64,000 nt of DNA from Archilochus colubris (Eukaryota; Chordata; Aves; Apodiformes; Trochilidae), in assembly GCA_023079485.1 (NCBI GenBank), contig CM041083.1, forward strand, positions 174,461,480-174,525,479, read 5' to 3'. The translations under genes were made by a program, and so were the position numbers. The notes beneath the pieces were generated by a model that had not been told where the DNA came from, searched no databases, and saw only the letters and a list, made by a program, of their open reading frames with translations. Below are positions 11,846-26,494 of this stretch, piece after piece (position 1 is the first letter of the stretch; each line of letters begins with the position of its first letter).

Positions 11846-13451
11846 AATGAACTGAAAGGTTAGCCAGTTTTATGAGAGACAGTGGATCAAAAGACAAGTA
11901 TTGCAAGGATGGTCATTTTAAAGGCTGTTATTCTGGCAAGATGAAGCTTTCCATTAAAATGGTCAGTGTGTGGGACTTACAGATGAAATCTACACTAAGT
12001 CCCAGTGGATGTGTAGGACAGATAAGCCGAGCTTAGATGTGCATGAGACCAAGGGAACACAGGATGAAACACCTTGCTGACTTAGACACCTCTCTGAACC
12101 TGAGACTTTGGTCTTGATTCTCAGTGGCATGTAAGGAGCTCTTTCCATGATTAACAAAGTATCTGTGTAGTACTTCCATCTTTAGTATGGACTGCTCATT
12201 GATTGCACTCAGTAAATGCACAAGGTTTTTTTCTCCCTTCAGTAAAAGACTGAAATATTCAGCAATGCCTTCTCTTTCTCTCATTTCTTTGTCTTGTTTC
12301 CCTTGTATGGCATGGGCTGCTAAAACTCTTGTAACTATGGTCCTTGTATTGGTGGTTAGAAGATCTGGAGCATTCTTGAGTTGGGGACCATTTGATTATT
12401 TGAGGAAAAGGCAGCACAGGTCCTAACAACTTCTGAATTTGTCTCAGGAAAATAAAAAAGAAAATAGAAAAAAAGTAACTTGCTGGAAAAAACTGTCATT
12501 ACCACACAAAACTGCTGCAAAATCCTTTATTTCTTATCCTATGCCAATAGTGGCCTTAATAGTTTCCATCACTTTTGGGCTGCTTAGCACAAGAGTTTCC
12601 TGGGTATAGAGGGCCAAAGAATATGGAGAGCTCCATCAGGATGGGACCATGGAGTGTGGGGTGATGGCTCTGTGTCTGTGAGGAAATCTTAGAGAAAGCC
12701 TTTGAGATCCAAAAGGGAGACAAGTTGGTAGCATATTAATGTCTGAATGTCACTTTTCAGATGAGACAATAAACATCTAAAGTGTAGGTGGCAGAGGGAA
12801 GAGCACTAAAATCACAGCACTGTGGGACTGTGTAGAGAAGCTGTCCCTTAGAGGAAGTGCTTGGGGCAACAATTAAAGAAGTCAGAGGAGCTCTTGGGAG
12901 AGGTGGAGTCACTGAACCTCAGAACAGTCCTGTTTCAAGACAAAGTCACTAGGGGCTCTGGTAAGAGTAGTTCCAGTTGACAACAGGGACTAGAGACTCC
13001 TGTGAACTGTAGGCAGTGACCAGCAACCATTATTTTGTCTGACAGCTGGAGTGAAACTCTTCTTTCTGCCCGGAAGACTAAAGTCAGGATCCTCTTCTGC
13101 CTATAGGGAGAAAACATAACTGCACAGAGCTTTGCTGGGGAAAGGGAAGATCTGAGATGATCATAAGACTTAGAGGAAGGAAACAGCTATCCCAAACTCT
13201 TACAGTTCTCCCAAGCCTGTCTCATCCATTTCCCCCGTCTATATACATTCTTCCCAATTCCTCCTGAAATTTGTACCTGAAAAAAACCAAACCCCAGGCA
13301 TAAAATAATGCAAAAATAGCCTTTAGGTTTGGGCTGTTTTGCCACATCATCCTCTCTCCTCGTGTCAGATGCAAAGCTTCAGCAGTTTTGCTGTGCTCAT
13401 GCAGACATGTGGCAGGGCGATCCTCACCCTAGACAAAGATAAGCTGCAGGC

Positions 13452-13492
13452 TAGGTATTAATACAGTATTAATTAGGTATTAATCCAGTGTG
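13452..13492. repeat. 22-bp tandem duplication
   Basis: Two TAGGTATTAAT-MCAGT copies start at 13452 and 13474. A third, partial TATTAAT lies between them. It is a small, AT-rich, local duplication. Confidence 0.65.
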
Positions 13493-15041
13493 TATTTGGA
13501 CGTAGAAAGACACTGAAAGAGGGGCATATGAAAGCGACTGATACATCACCAGGAGGTAGGAGTGGAAGAGCAAATAAGGAGCATGGCACTGCTAAGTGCT
13601 ACTAGTGAGTGATTGTGTGTCATGTCATAGGCTCGTATTTCCAGCAATAATAAGGTCAGCAGAGAATACTGTGACTATTTAGTCTGAGGTCTGCTGTAGC
13701 ATGGGTCATAGGACAGCCTTCCTATAATTTTGGTTTGAACAGGAGTATATGTCTGAGGAAAAAAACAACTTTTAGTCTGAATTTAACTAACTTGGAGAAA
13801 GGCAGTGTCTTCGTAAGTTGTTCTAGTGGTGAATTACTCTGACTGCTTTTCTTCCAGATCATTAATGCAAATATTAAAAAAGTAGTATCATTAATATATT
13901 GTTGTAAAATTATATTTTCTTGAGGATCATTATAATTTTTTTTGCTAAAGATCCAACTGTTAGGTTGCTTTTGATCCATTTAAGATCTCCTGTGTTATAG
14001 TTTCTTTACCAGAAAAAGCTGTGTATGGTTTCACAGCTGCTCTGTTTCATGCCAGTTATTTCTCCAATTTTCTACAGGCATCCTCCAAAAGATTAAATGC
14101 AGGGTATAGTTTTGCAGCTTCATTCCTTTTCAGTTTGACTTGAACTTGCTAAACTGCATCCTGTGACTTCTAGTGCCAGTGTTTGCTGTGTACTTCCCAG
14201 CACAACAAGGTTGCTTCGCATATTATGGTACAACACAGAACCAAACTCCAGGGTTTGAGTCCAGATGAGTTGGGCAGGGAAGTGTTACTGTCTGGGAAGA
14301 TGTTCAGAACAAGAGGATTTAGACAATGTTGCTACCTTTAACAGATTTTGTAGTATTTGTTTTGTTGAAGATTAGCTATCTCTCTGCTGTAATCAGACAG
14401 GAGCTAAAATATATGATAAATTCAAGACTGAGACTGAACTCATGCAATATGTGTCCTTTGTCACTTTCAGTTCATAAATTACATTACTTAGATTCCTACC
14501 CTTTTAATCAGATGTAGCCTGTATTGCTTAAATCCTATACAGTTAGGGCATCAAGTTTGACTGGAGGGGAATCAGAGTTAGCAGGTGCTTATGAACAACA
14601 AAAAAAAGGTACAGACTTAGACTCTGTATATTTTTAAGAGAGGATGCTGTTTCCCATGACTGCCTTCATCTTGCTCACAGAGTCCTCATTGCAGCCCTGC
14701 CCTGACAGACCTCACAGCACAGCTTTTTGTGTGATTGCCCCCCAAGGAGTCCTGCTGAAGGAGACCTGAGGTAGCAAAGATTTGCTCCTTAAGCTAACAC
14801 CAACAATTCTAACAGAGCAGGTTAGAAAAGAAGAGCCAGTAATAAACATTACTGATCATAAAAGTGCAGAATCAGTAGCTCAGAGCAGGCCATCCCTGCC
14901 AGCAAGGTCACAAGCATCACAGGGCAAGCAGGGAGTTGTAATGCTAGTGGAATAGCAGAGATGCAACTCAAAGAAGACAAATGATGCTGAGAGTAGCCTT
15001 CATATTTAGATGTCTTAGTATTTTTCTTTCTGATGCCAGCC

Positions 15042-15061
15042 AAAAAAAAAAAAAAAAAAAA
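15042..15061. repeat. A20 homopolymer
   Basis: Twenty consecutive A. The preceding sequence is not recognisable as a retrocopy and I see no flanking target-site duplication. Confidence 0.9.
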
Positions 15062-16808
15062 GCAGGACCCTTTCAGACTGCATATTTTATGTGTCCTTTA
15101 AAGCCAATGATACTTACTACAAAATTACATCAATATTTCTATCCCAGGGGTAAGATTATTTGATTCTGACATGAGCCTAAAATGGGTGTGGTTCCAAGAC
15201 AGAGTTTCTTCTTGAAGAGTTGCCCAAGTGACTTAGCTTGTTTATACTGAGCTGTGCTTCAAAACACACATTTTTTTTTTTCAAATATATTTACAACTAA
15301 TACAAAATTTGGCTAAATACAAGGGTCTAGGGGGAGACCATGTGGAATTGCAGCCTGGAGCAAATTCTGCGAGTTAGATTTTAGGTGTCTTGGAAGCATG
15401 TTTAAAATTGAAATGCTGATGTATTAGGAAAAAGAAAAAAGATGCTGCTAAAGTATTGGAAAGAATCACTTTATTTCTCTTTGTTTTCCTATTGATGTTG
15501 AATATAAAAGTGATGTTCTGAATACTGCTGCAGCTGTGTTGGGTTTAAGCAGAATTTTGCATGAAGAACAGAATTTTTGATCTAAAGCAGTCCTGGAGTG
15601 CTGTTTTATTTATCTGTAAATTGAAGTTCAGGCTTCTTGCTTTTTCCCCCTTTCTTTTATTAGAAAGGAACAATGATGCTCAGCACTTCTGTGATGCTTT
15701 TCATTTCAAAAAGCTTTGCTTGCATAACCTAATGAAACTTCAGAAAACATGAGGCAGGGGAGCAAATAATCTATTTTGCTGGTGTAGAGTCAAAGTAAAT
15801 TCAGAGTAACTTCACTTCAGATCCTTTGCATTTGTGTTGATTGGAGCAGAATCTGGGCTAGAGTTAGCAATTTTGTTTCTGTATTGAAAGATCTAGATTG
15901 TGCTTCCTGAGCTCCATGAGATATTTGAATATTGCTGGGAATTTCATTTAGGCATCAAAATGTTTCAGTATTTTCCAATGCAGATGAGGTCATATGCCCT
16001 ACAGACAGCAAAGGATAGTTCCCAATGAAATATTTTTCCAAGGTCTTGTCCAGTCTGGTTAAATATCTATGCAGTGTGGGGCTTTTTTGTCATTTCTCTG
16101 TGTTAAGGAAACGGAGCCTACGCAACATTCCACTTGGAATTTTTGCACTGTATTCAGCCTGGATTTTCTTCTCCTTGCTCACATCCTTTTCCAACGCAAA
16201 TTTTTACTTTTTAAGCTCTCTAACTTTGGCTTTATAAAGTACAGTATCACAGTTTTAAATCTCATTATTTTGATGAAGTCAAGCATAGAGCTTGAGGGCA
16301 ACCAATGTATTGTTTCCATGCATTGAGAGTAGGAGGGAGCATGATGTAATTAACAAACATGGGGTGTATTAGTACAACCAAAATTCCACCCTTAAGCTTC
16401 TTGCCTTGTAGTGGCCATCATGTTGACTCAATGCTTTCCTTTAGTTTTTAGGAGCATCTCTGACTTCAGTGATGTTCAGCTTTTTCTGTTGCCCAAGTGC
16501 AAGGTCCTGAGTGGCATTTGTACCACAGGGATATGGACGTAAGTCACAGGGCACCAAGAAGGACATCCTCCCCTTTTTCCTGCCACCACAAGACATCACA
16601 GGTCAGAGGGGCAATATTACGTTTGACAGATCCCTCCTAGTAGCTGTCCTGTATCTACTCAGGCTTGAAAAACTGGGCATGGTCAATGCACCCTGACAAT
16701 GCTGGTGATAAGGCCGAATCACTAGGCTTGATTATATCTCATTTACATTGTTTGTTCCACTGTCAGTTCCCTGATGTCACCGGTACATCTGAGAACAGAG
16801 GCAGACTT

Positions 16809-16839
16809 CCCCCCCCCCCCTCCCCCTCCCCAAACTGGC
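16809..16839. repeat. C-rich tract
   Basis: A run of twelve C is followed by C5-T-C3-type repeats on the + strand. The complementary strand therefore carries closely spaced G runs that could form a G-quadruplex. No gene context other than the LHFPL6 intron. Confidence 0.85.
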
Positions 16840-19800
16840 TTGTTCTTTGAGGCTGACCTGCTGAAATCAACAGCAATATTCCTCCACAGGACCCAGGGGA
16901 GGGCAGGATCTGGAGCTCAGTGCTGTTGCTGCTCATTGAGCCTAGTGGGATTTTAAAGAGGTTGCTGCTGTGTGACAACAGTGTAGAGACCTTCATGGGA
17001 TGCTAGATCCTACCTACTTGTCCAGGGATGGAACATTCCTTGCAGCAAGACTAGTGTTTTTGAGGAAAATTGTTCCTTGAGAGGGTTGCTGTACCACGTC
17101 TTCCTGCGTAAGCCTGATAAACCTCAGTCATCCATAAGAACTGATTATTTTTAATTGATTTGCAGGTACCATTCTTTACTGGGCCCCCAGACTTTTAAAT
17201 AAGCTTGGTAGTAGTTTCTAGGATTATAAAGACAATGTTAATGAAAGAAAGTCTAAACAATTGCCTGTTACAAATCATCATTAATGTTATCTGGTAACAT
17301 AGCCCGAAAGGCTCCAGAGAGAGTGAAGCAGAAAATGTAGAGTTCTGATAAACACAGTATCATTTCTGTAGTAATGTAAAGATTTGACTCTTTCCTTTGT
17401 GATCTGACATCTCAGTTGTCTTGCATTGTCTCCCAGTAAAGATTCCTTTGTAATACAAAGTGGCATTGTTGATTTGAGAAGAAAGTTTTCTAATTTATGC
17501 GAAGGGATACAGAGTTTGTCTCTTGCATTGAGGAGAAAGGATTTGAGATAAAGCCATGAATGATCAATCTGGAATAACAAAAGCTGCCTCTGAAATACAG
17601 TGCCCTGTGAAAGGATATGAAACCTGCTAACATGGCTGAGTGTAAGAAATAGTCTTAGGGCTTCTGAGGAGTGTGCTGCCTGACTTCTTCACACAAGTTC
17701 AGCCTTTCCTATGAGTCTGCAGCTAACTGAAAGCCTATTTATAAACACATTTTTTTAATTATTCTTTTTAGAAAACAGAATTAACTTGATATTCAGAGCA
17801 TCACCAGTAGTTCAGGTCAGGCACAATACAGCTGAATGCCAGTTACCAGGACATTCCAAAAAGTGCTTAGTTTTAGGAATCTATTAGAAACTGGGGTAGT
17901 GTGATGCTGAGGGACATTTGTGAGCACATGTGGGAGAGGAAATTTCTCTGTGCTTCGTTTCCAGCTTTCCTCTGACTCAGCTCAGGTGGTGCTGCATGAC
18001 TACAAGCTTTAAATGTCATGAGCTTAGTACATCTGCATGGCAAATTTGGACAAACAGCCTCAGTTCTTACTTTTTTTGGGGTTGTTACAGTGTAGGAAAT
18101 TCTAGAAACCCACCCTTCTGGGGGAAGAGGCAGAGGCATCTGTCTCTCTAAAGCCGTCCTAAGTGAAACAGTCAGAATGGGAAATTGAGGGTGCTTTGAA
18201 TTTACTGCATTTCTAGTAAAGTAAGAATGGTGCTGACTGATTTGTTGTGCCCTTTGTAGAGGAGCAGGTAAAAGGAAACCTTTAAATGTTGTCTTAGTAA
18301 CAAATGACACGTGTTTTACTTTCATGGGTAGTTTCCTTTTCAGATAACCTGCTACCCTCTTAGAGCTCTTTAACTGCATCCTCAGAAAAGTGTGAGCAGA
18401 GGTAGGAGCAGTCAGGGGCTGGGGTTACAGCAGGCAAAGGTGGCCAAGGAGAGCAGGGTGCTGCAGGGGAAGGAAGGAGGCAAAGGAGGGGACTGTTAGG
18501 GGAGAAGAACTTCACCCTCTGTAAGGCTCCGTTTGCTGGACCTGCAGACATTCACCTCTTCTGCTGCTGACTGCCAGGGGGTCTTTCAGATGTTGTATGG
18601 GTTACATGCAGGAAAATACAAAACTTAAGACTCCTGTGTTGTATCATAGTTTAGATTTCAAGGTACTCTGTTAATTTTCAAGTCGTTTTTCTGCTACAGT
18701 AATAAAACCATGATGAATGGCACTAAATAATGGGATAAAGCTCTTTACAGCCAACACAAACCCCCACATCATTACAGGCACATTCTGCAAAATCAAGAGG
18801 TTGTTACAGAAGTCAGGACATTTTTACAAATGTCATTTTACAAGAAATTTAATGGCCAGCTCTGCAAAGCTTTGTTCAGTACCAGAAATCTCTCTAACTA
18901 GAAATGTTCTTTCTGGAAATTATTCCAGGGTCACAGGCAGACAGAGAGCAAAATCCAGCCTTTTGGTCCAGCCTGCAAACTTGTTCAGTTTGTGATGATG
19001 AAACCCATCAGCAAAGCAAAGATGAAGACCCTGAGCCTCTCTGCGTGGCCCAGGGCCAAGGCAAATACCAATGTGCCCTTCCCATCTGTCCCCCAAACTA
19101 CTCATAACTCCTCAAGACACTGAAATAGTTATTATAGCCAGAACTATTTCCAACAAAGAAGATGAGCTGCATGCCTTTATTGCCCTACCAGAGTTTGAGT
19201 GTCTCCTCATATAAATGAATGTGAGCACAGTTGTTTCTGTAAAATCAGGCTTTCTTAGCACTGTTTCAAACTAATACTGTTCTAATAATTAAGGATTAAA
19301 ATGATTTTTAACAGGCTAAAGTGGAGTGATGCTTTGAAAACTGTTGTAAGCACTGAGTTATTTTTGGAAGTGAGTTTGTTGTTTCCTTCTTCTCCTATGT
19401 TAGCATTATCTCTAATTTTTTCTTTCCATTGACTTCAGTTCATTCTCCAGTCTGGGGAAGGGGACACTGTGTCTGAAGGTATTTTTTGCTGAGCCACTCA
19501 CAACTCTGTTTAGATTGTCCCTCATTTCAAACAATTTGCAATAAAAACTGTGTCAGGAAGGAGGTCAGTGACCTGCTAGGGTTGGGACAAGCCTTCCGCT
19601 GGAGATGGCAAATTCCATTTCAGACCAGTAAGCTGGAGATCCGGTGCTAAGAACACAGGAAGCCTGGAGAATAAATACTGTAACTTTTCATCTCATGCAT
19701 GAGAATTGCAGTCTATTTTGATCTTCTGATAGAGAAAAGTCATTCTGCTTATCTCATCTAACATAGTGGCTAGTCTGATTACAAGCTTCTCTGCTTGGCA

Positions 19801-21242
19801 CCTTTTTAAATTCAATTTGGCTGCCTGTGCCCTTGGCACACAGTGGGTTTCATTAAATTTCACAGCAGTTAGTTTTCATTCCCTCTGTGACACCGTTTTA
19901 TCAACATTTGAGTCTAGTGTAATTTCAAGCAATTGTGCTTTTTTTGTGTAGTGCTTGTACCATGATAATTTGGCAGAGCAGGTTGGGAAGATGATTCAGA
20001 AACCATAGCAAATCCATGTAGAAACCTAATGTATGGGAAACCAGCTCATCTTGCAAGTGTTTGTGGGTTTTTTTGCAGGTGATGATAACAAAAACGAACT
20101 GCTTCCCTTCCTTCTCTGGTGGTATCATTGAAGACTATCAAAAGTGCAGTAAAAGAACTTGCTGTAAGAGGCAAATTTTATTCCCTTCATGCTAATCAGA
20201 GGTTTATTTTAAAAGCAGAGCTGGTGGCCTACTGCTGGATTGACAACCCAAAGTTGCAAGGCAAGCCTTCTGCAACCTGGGCTGCTTAGCAAGTCCAGCT
20301 GAGTTTTCTTTTCAAAACCAGATAAGAAATCTGGTTTGTTAGGGAAATGTGTATGTGTGTATGCATACAGGGGTGCAGAGAGCAAATGTGGTTGTTTTCC
20401 TTTTAATATCTGATACTCAGTCTCTGGTAGGTAGAGCAAGGGAATGAAAGCATCCCAGCATGGCTCTGGCATCACTGCTACCTCATCTCCAGTGCAGAGC
20501 AGCTTTTTCTCAAGTCTGTGTCTAAGGCAGATGCTGGGCAGATTTGTGCAAGTATAATTGGTTTCATGTAAATATAAGTGGTTTTGAGGTGCACTCTGAA
20601 AGGATTTTATTTGCAGAGTGCCAGCCCTTCTGAAATGCTGGCCCTTTTTTTCAGTCTGCTGGGATAATTAGGACATGCAAAAATAATGTCTTATGGTTTC
20701 TCAGTAAAATTTTAAGAACTACCTTATTAAAAATTAATTGAAAATTAAGCTTAAAAAGTTCTTAAAAGTGAGGTCTGCATTCAAGGGTCGCTCAGAGACT
20801 GACAGACCTGTGCCTGCTTCACGGCAAACCAAGAACAGCCGGGCTTGGGAGACTGGAAATCATGTTCAGAACGAGACTTCTGGTGACTGGAACTTTCCCT
20901 AATGCCCTTTAGAATGTAGTTGAAGTCCTTTCGGTTTAACTAATGCTGCCTCTTGCCTTCCTCTTCCCATCTTAGACAAAATGCTTCCAAATGCACTCAA
21001 CCTTGAGCAGGACCTGAGACACCTCATGAATGCTGGAAGTTCCAGACAGCTCCCCACCTCCTTCTCAGGAAAGACCTTTGTGTTTTGGAGCTTTTAGTGG
21101 GACAAGACCCACTGAGGATTTTCCTCAAGGAGCCCTTCTTCCTTGGAGGATTCCCATGGGATGAGACTGGCCCTCTGCATACACACATGTAACAGTCTTG
21201 GTGAATAGTCTGATTGTAATTTACACCTTGGGCAGTGGTGTC

Positions 21243-21819
21243 AGCATGGCCAGCAAGTCCAAGGAAGTGATTCTGCCCCTGTACTCAGCACTGGTGAGGC
21301 CAAACCTCGAGTCCTGTGTCCAGTTCTGGGCCCCTCAGTTTAGGAAGGATATCGAGGTCCTGGAACAGGTCCAAAGGAGGGCAACCAGGCTGGTGAAGGG
21401 ACTCGAGCACAGATCCTATGAGGAGAGGCTGAGGGAGCTGGGGCTGTTCAGCCTGGAGGAGGCTCAGGGGAGACCTCATCACTCTCTACAACTCCCTGAA
21501 AGGAGGTTGGAGCCAGGGGGGGGTTGGTCTCTTTTCCCAGGCAACTCTCAGCAAGACAAGAGGGCATGGTCTCAAGTTGTGCTGGGGGAGGTTTAGGTTG
21601 GATATTAGAAAGAATTTCTTTACGGAGAGGGTGATCAGGCATTGGAATGGGCTGCCCAGGGAAGTAGTGGATTCTCCATCCCTGGAGATATTTAAAAAGA
21701 GACTGGATGTGGCACTCAGTGCCATGGGCTGGTAACTGCAGCAGTAGTGGATCAAGGGTTGGACTTAATGATCTCTGAGGTCCCTTCCAACCCAGCGAAT
21801 TCTATGAATTCTATGAATT
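21243..21819 (+). mobile_element. CR1 LINE, 5'-truncated 3' fragment (copy A)
   Basis: About 575 bp match the end of CR1. Translation gives the C-terminal reverse-transcriptase region with the family hallmarks [16 protein letters not shown]-like, [11 protein letters not shown] and RELGLFSLE. This is followed by the 3'-untranslated tail and the terminal ATTCTATGA repeats (about 21799-21818). The frame is broken near 21460, where about 5 bp are missing after FSLE. Severe 5' truncation is typical of CR1 and the copy cannot be active. Its tail is about 95% identical by eye to copy D. Confidence 0.93.
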
Positions 21820-24800
21820 TATTGGGAGGGAAGAGGCTTAGTTGTGCCAAAAAAGCAAGGATGTCTCCTTGCTTGTCTCCTAGCCATGTCTCCCAAAGTC
21901 TCCCATGTCTCTGGGGGGCAGTGGCTGCTGCAGGAGCTTTTTGCTCCAGGTGCCACTTGTGAAGAGCAAGGCAGGTACTCAGCCAGTGCAATTGTCCTGA
22001 TGTCACTGAAATCTGCTCTGGCTCATATCTTGCTGGAAAGGTGGCCTCACCCTTTCTTCTGAGGATGTAATACATCTTTCCAAAGCACGTTTTCAGTGTG
22101 TAGACCTCTGGCAGATAACTGCAATCTTGCTTTTTTTTTTCCAGATTGTCTGAGCACATTGGTTTATGGACGAAGGCATAAGTCATAGTTTCTGTGAGCT
22201 TTTTTCCCCACTGTAAGAATACAGATTATTCTTTGTCTTAGATGATGGCAAAAAGTTCAGGGTCTTTACTTGGTGTTTCTAGAACAAAATCCTCCTCTGT
22301 AAGTAGCAGACCTAATAGAGCAGTCTGCTCAGCAATAAAATTGCTCAGGGGGAAGTTTCTTCCTCTTTCACATAATTAATGATTGGTTTATATCCTGAAG
22401 TCTGGAGATTCCTTTAAATTTGATACCTAGTGTAATGGTAGAGGTTACAACAATCATATTATTATTATGATTATCTAATTATGCAGATACCTGATACACA
22501 GGATTATTTACAGAAATTTTTTACCAACGTGGCCTGTGTCAGTGCTGAAAGAGTAAATACTCAAAAGGCTATTTGAGAATAAAAGTAAATGTAAATCCTA
22601 GAAGTTTTATATCTTCATATTTTATATGTTAAAAGACTCTGATACAAGACTGTGTCCTTTTGTTTCAAGATGATGTATTTCTTGATCAATACTGATGGAC
22701 AGCTGACTTGGTGGACCTTCACCTAGAAAGACTGCTAATGCCACCTGGGTCCTGGCAGACATCCCTCAGTATTTATGGGCCTTGATATATATATGCAATC
22801 TATGGGTATTTCAGAACTGATTAACATTTCTGAACCTGAGTTAAGGTTTATACTTGGCATTTCAAAGTGTCAAGGCAAAATTAATCAGAGCTGCAAAGAT
22901 ATGCAGTCTTACTGACATGTCAGTGACAGTGAAAATATAAACTGCTGAGAAATACCCTGTTAAAAGACAGAATCTAACCTGGATTTTTGGAAGGGGATCT
23001 GCAAGACTGGCTTGCTGCCATGGGCAGACACTGAGGCAGTGTGCTGTGCTGTAGCTGGCATTTACTGACTCAGGTACCAGCTTAAATTACTCAGGGCTCT
23101 GACAAGTTGTATGTCCTGCAGTAAGTCACTTGGAAATCTTATTACTTGTGAAACACTGATAAATTTAAATATGCAGATTAATTTCATGAAACAGTTCAGA
23201 TAAACAGCGTTTTCAAATGTACCCAATCAAGATGTTTCTCAGTCAATGAAGCTCAGCGAGCAAATGCTTTTATTTCAATAGGCCCTCACGAGAGCAGGCA
23301 AAATTTATACTTGGTTGTGATTTTAAGCTGTATGGCTGTCTGTCTTTGTAGTAAAAATAAGAAAGCAGAATGAATTTGTCATGGAGAGGGTTTTTAGTTA
23401 TTTGTTTATGTTCATTTTAAATAGGTCAGCAATAGTCTTTTTGCATTTCAAAAGACTGTAATTCATTCAACTGCAATGAAAGCCTCTAGGATCCAGTTTG
23501 AACTGGATCAGATCAAATTCTATGCCTTTTAAGAAATTATGCTTTTTGTTTGTTCTTTAAAATAAAACTATAAATGAGGGATATACGGTAGGGTTTTTTC
23601 AACAGCATGGAGTATCTGTAGAAAGATACGAGGTCCTGCGTGTCTGTAGATGGGTCTCCATCTTTCATCGGGACAGCGTAGGCCTTCTTGGTGTGGTGGG
23701 TTTGGATGGCATTTTTAGGTGGAGTGGGAGCATAAGCTAATTGTTAAGTCAGTTTTGAAACTGCAAATCTTTTGCCTTATTTTCAGTCTAGAAGAAACAA
23801 CCTAATGAACAGGGCAAAAGTGAATAAAGAGAAACTGCGTAACATCAGCTGCTGCTGCTACCTCACTGAAGCTGAGGTAGCTGGATAAGGCCTGCATGGG
23901 AAAGATGTTTGTAGTGCAAGGGGAGTGGGACTGGATTATTTTCTTTCCCCTACCTTTTCATAATATTCTGCTTACTCATTGTGAGTAATTTAGACATTGA
24001 CAAGGGTATAACAGCCTCCAGTGCTTCCACTAACCTCTGGTTTAGGTACCTGGTGACCTACGTGCTGATCCATTGACACAACAACCTGGATTTGATCTTA
24101 CATCTGGAAACCATTTTCGTCTCTCTCATGAAATCTCTTTGATTCCTTTTCACATTTTTGCCCTTCTCTTCCAGAATACTCTTTGAAGTACTTTATGCCA
24201 GCAAGAATTCCTTAGTTGTCATGGCAGTAGTTTTTTACATTTAAATACGGACTGCTCAGATTCTTTCTAAAGTATCAGAGATTTTTTCTTAACCTCTAAA
24301 GATACGAGGACAATGGAGAATCTTCAGTCTTGCAAACAGATGGTGAGGGGTGCTGCTTCCAGATCGAGAACACGAGTTTGCTCTGAAAATAGAGTAGAAC
24401 TGCTGTAAACCAAAGGGAGGGTGGTGTGGTTTTCAGTGATCTTGAACAGCACATAAACAAGAATGGGAAGCAAATGTTGACACATGCCTATGGTCTCAGC
24501 AGGTTCAAATGCTAATTCACAAGTAACAATCAGGTTTGTCATTGCAGTCCATCTCCAAATACTCAGAAGTCAAACTGAGAAGGCAGGTGCATCTTTAATA
24601 AAGCTAATCAGTCTTTGAGATGAATAATGAGGGCAAAGCAGGATGGCAAAAAGGGAAGATTTGAGGGAGTTTAAAACTGCATAATTTTTAATTTTTTTTT
24701 CGCTACTCTATTTAAGTACACAATTTGATGTCATCTCTGGCAAAGCTGACTGACAGGATTCAATATTCTAAGTTATAAAAGTACCTTTCTGTAAAATCTT

Positions 24801-25845
24801 TATCTTCACATTGCCTCTTAGTACTGAAATATTCCTTATTTTCATTTTAAAGATAGGAGGCTAGAAACTTACTGAAGGTTGCATATAAAACTTATATTTA
24901 AAGAAGTATTGAGTAGAGGCCTTCCAAGTCTTAGGTTCATGAACAGCCACTGAACCAGCTGTCATATGGAAACTGTATTAAAATATACATGTATAATAAT
25001 GTGCCTCTTCCTTACACTAAATTACAACTACGAGAGTATCTCCCTGGCATTTTTGAGGCAGATAGAAATTTATACTGTGTGCAGCCTGAGCTGATGGCTA
25101 ACTGTGATGACAGAGTTGGTCATAAGCTCACACATACCTTTTCTCAAGGCAATTCACCCTATTGAGCTCCCTGCTGACATAATTAAATGGCTTTTTTAGT
25201 CTAGTTGTGCAAAGGCACGTCCTATCTGAAAGACACAGCTAATTTTCTTTTCTTTGTGAAGCTCTCCTTGTAATAATAAGTGGTATCCCATGGTTCAAAA
25301 GAGGTCAGAGCTTCTTTTATGTACAGAGATTATATATGCTTATTTAGATTACTGTTTTTCAACTTTTCCTTACTATTTGACTCCTTAGACTGCTGAAAGG
25401 CAAGGCTAAGCTTGGTGTACTAAGTTACCATTTGTGGACCCTTCACAAAAGTCCACTACACCTCCTATGGTCTTGGGTCACAGGCTGAAACCCACTCAAA
25501 GACCACTGTAAAAATCTTTTCCATTGATAGCTTTGTAACTTAGAGCTGCTTTGTTCTGTTTGATAAGTTTTATTCAAGACATTTTGTTCTCTCTGTGTAC
25601 AAAGAACAATAACTCTGTATGCTTCTGGCCAGAAAAGCAAGCAAGCAAGCAAGGAATAAATCTGCCACACAGATCAGAAAGGGGATTTTTAGATTATGTT
25701 GTCCTCTTTTGCATATGTAAGGTACTTAATTCCTGCACCTTTCGTCTGTTGTACAAATACATATTTAGATTAATGAAAAGTGTGTTATATATTCTTTCAA
25801 AAGAAAGAATGCCACACTTTCTAACTGTGTCTTTCACACGAGCAA
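21820..25845 (+). other. LHFPL6: LHFPL6 intron 2, segment between CR1 copies A and B
   Basis: AT-rich intron sequence with a short ATT repeat near 22455-22470 and an (AAGC)n run at about 25638-25656. No exon, RNA gene or other mobile element recognised. Confidence 0.6.
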
Positions 25846-26494
25846 TTGATTGACAGTCGGATGAACATGAGCCCAGGAATGCCCAGGTGGCCAGAAAGGC
25901 CAACAGCATCCTGGCCTGCACCAGGAACAGTGTGACCAGCAGGACCAGGGAGGTGATCCTGCCCCTATATTCTGCCTTAGTGAGGCCACACCTTGAGTAC
26001 TGTGTGCGGTTTTGGGGACTGCAGTATAAGGAGGACATCGAGGTGTTGGAGAGGGTGCAGAGAAGGGCAATGAGGCTGATAAGGGGTCTGGAGAACAGGT
26101 TTTATGAGGAGAAGCGAGGGAAGCGAGGCTGTTGAGGTTGGAGAAGAGGAGGGTGAGGGGAGACCTCATTGCTCTCTACAACCATCTGAAAGGGGTCTGT
26201 AGTGAGACAGATGTTGGCCTTTTCTCCCTGGTGACCAGTGATAGGACAAAAGGAAATGGGGTCAAGCTCCACCAGGGGAAGTTCAGGTTGGATACTGGAA
26301 AAAATTTCCTCACAGAAAGAGTGGTGAAACATTGGAACAGACTGCCCAGGGAAGTGGTGGGGGCACCATCCCTGAGGTGTTCAAAAGACAGATAGATGAG
26401 ATGCTACAGGGATGGTTTATTAGTTAGGGGCTGTAAAGTGGAAAGTTGGATTGATGATCTTAGAGGTCTTTTCCAACCCTGATGATTCTGTGAT
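25846..26494 (+). mobile_element. CR1 LINE, 5'-truncated 3' fragment (copy B)
   Basis: About 650 bp of CR1 with the reverse-transcriptase C-terminus split into two overlapping frames. The first (25887-26135) carries [20 protein letters not shown] and [13 protein letters not shown]. The second (26132-26395) carries [12 protein letters not shown] and [16 protein letters not shown] frameshift near 26125, in the FSLEKRR region, separates them. The tail ends with GATTCTGTGATT. Its tail differs from copies A, D and F, so it belongs to another CR1 subfamily. It is inactive. Confidence 0.93.

Noticed and set aside
15042..15061. Poly(A) run as a retrocopy tail
   Set aside because: No identifiable transcript-like sequence precedes it and no flanking target-site duplication was seen. 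The same applies to 6249-6273 and to the T23 at 29829-29851.
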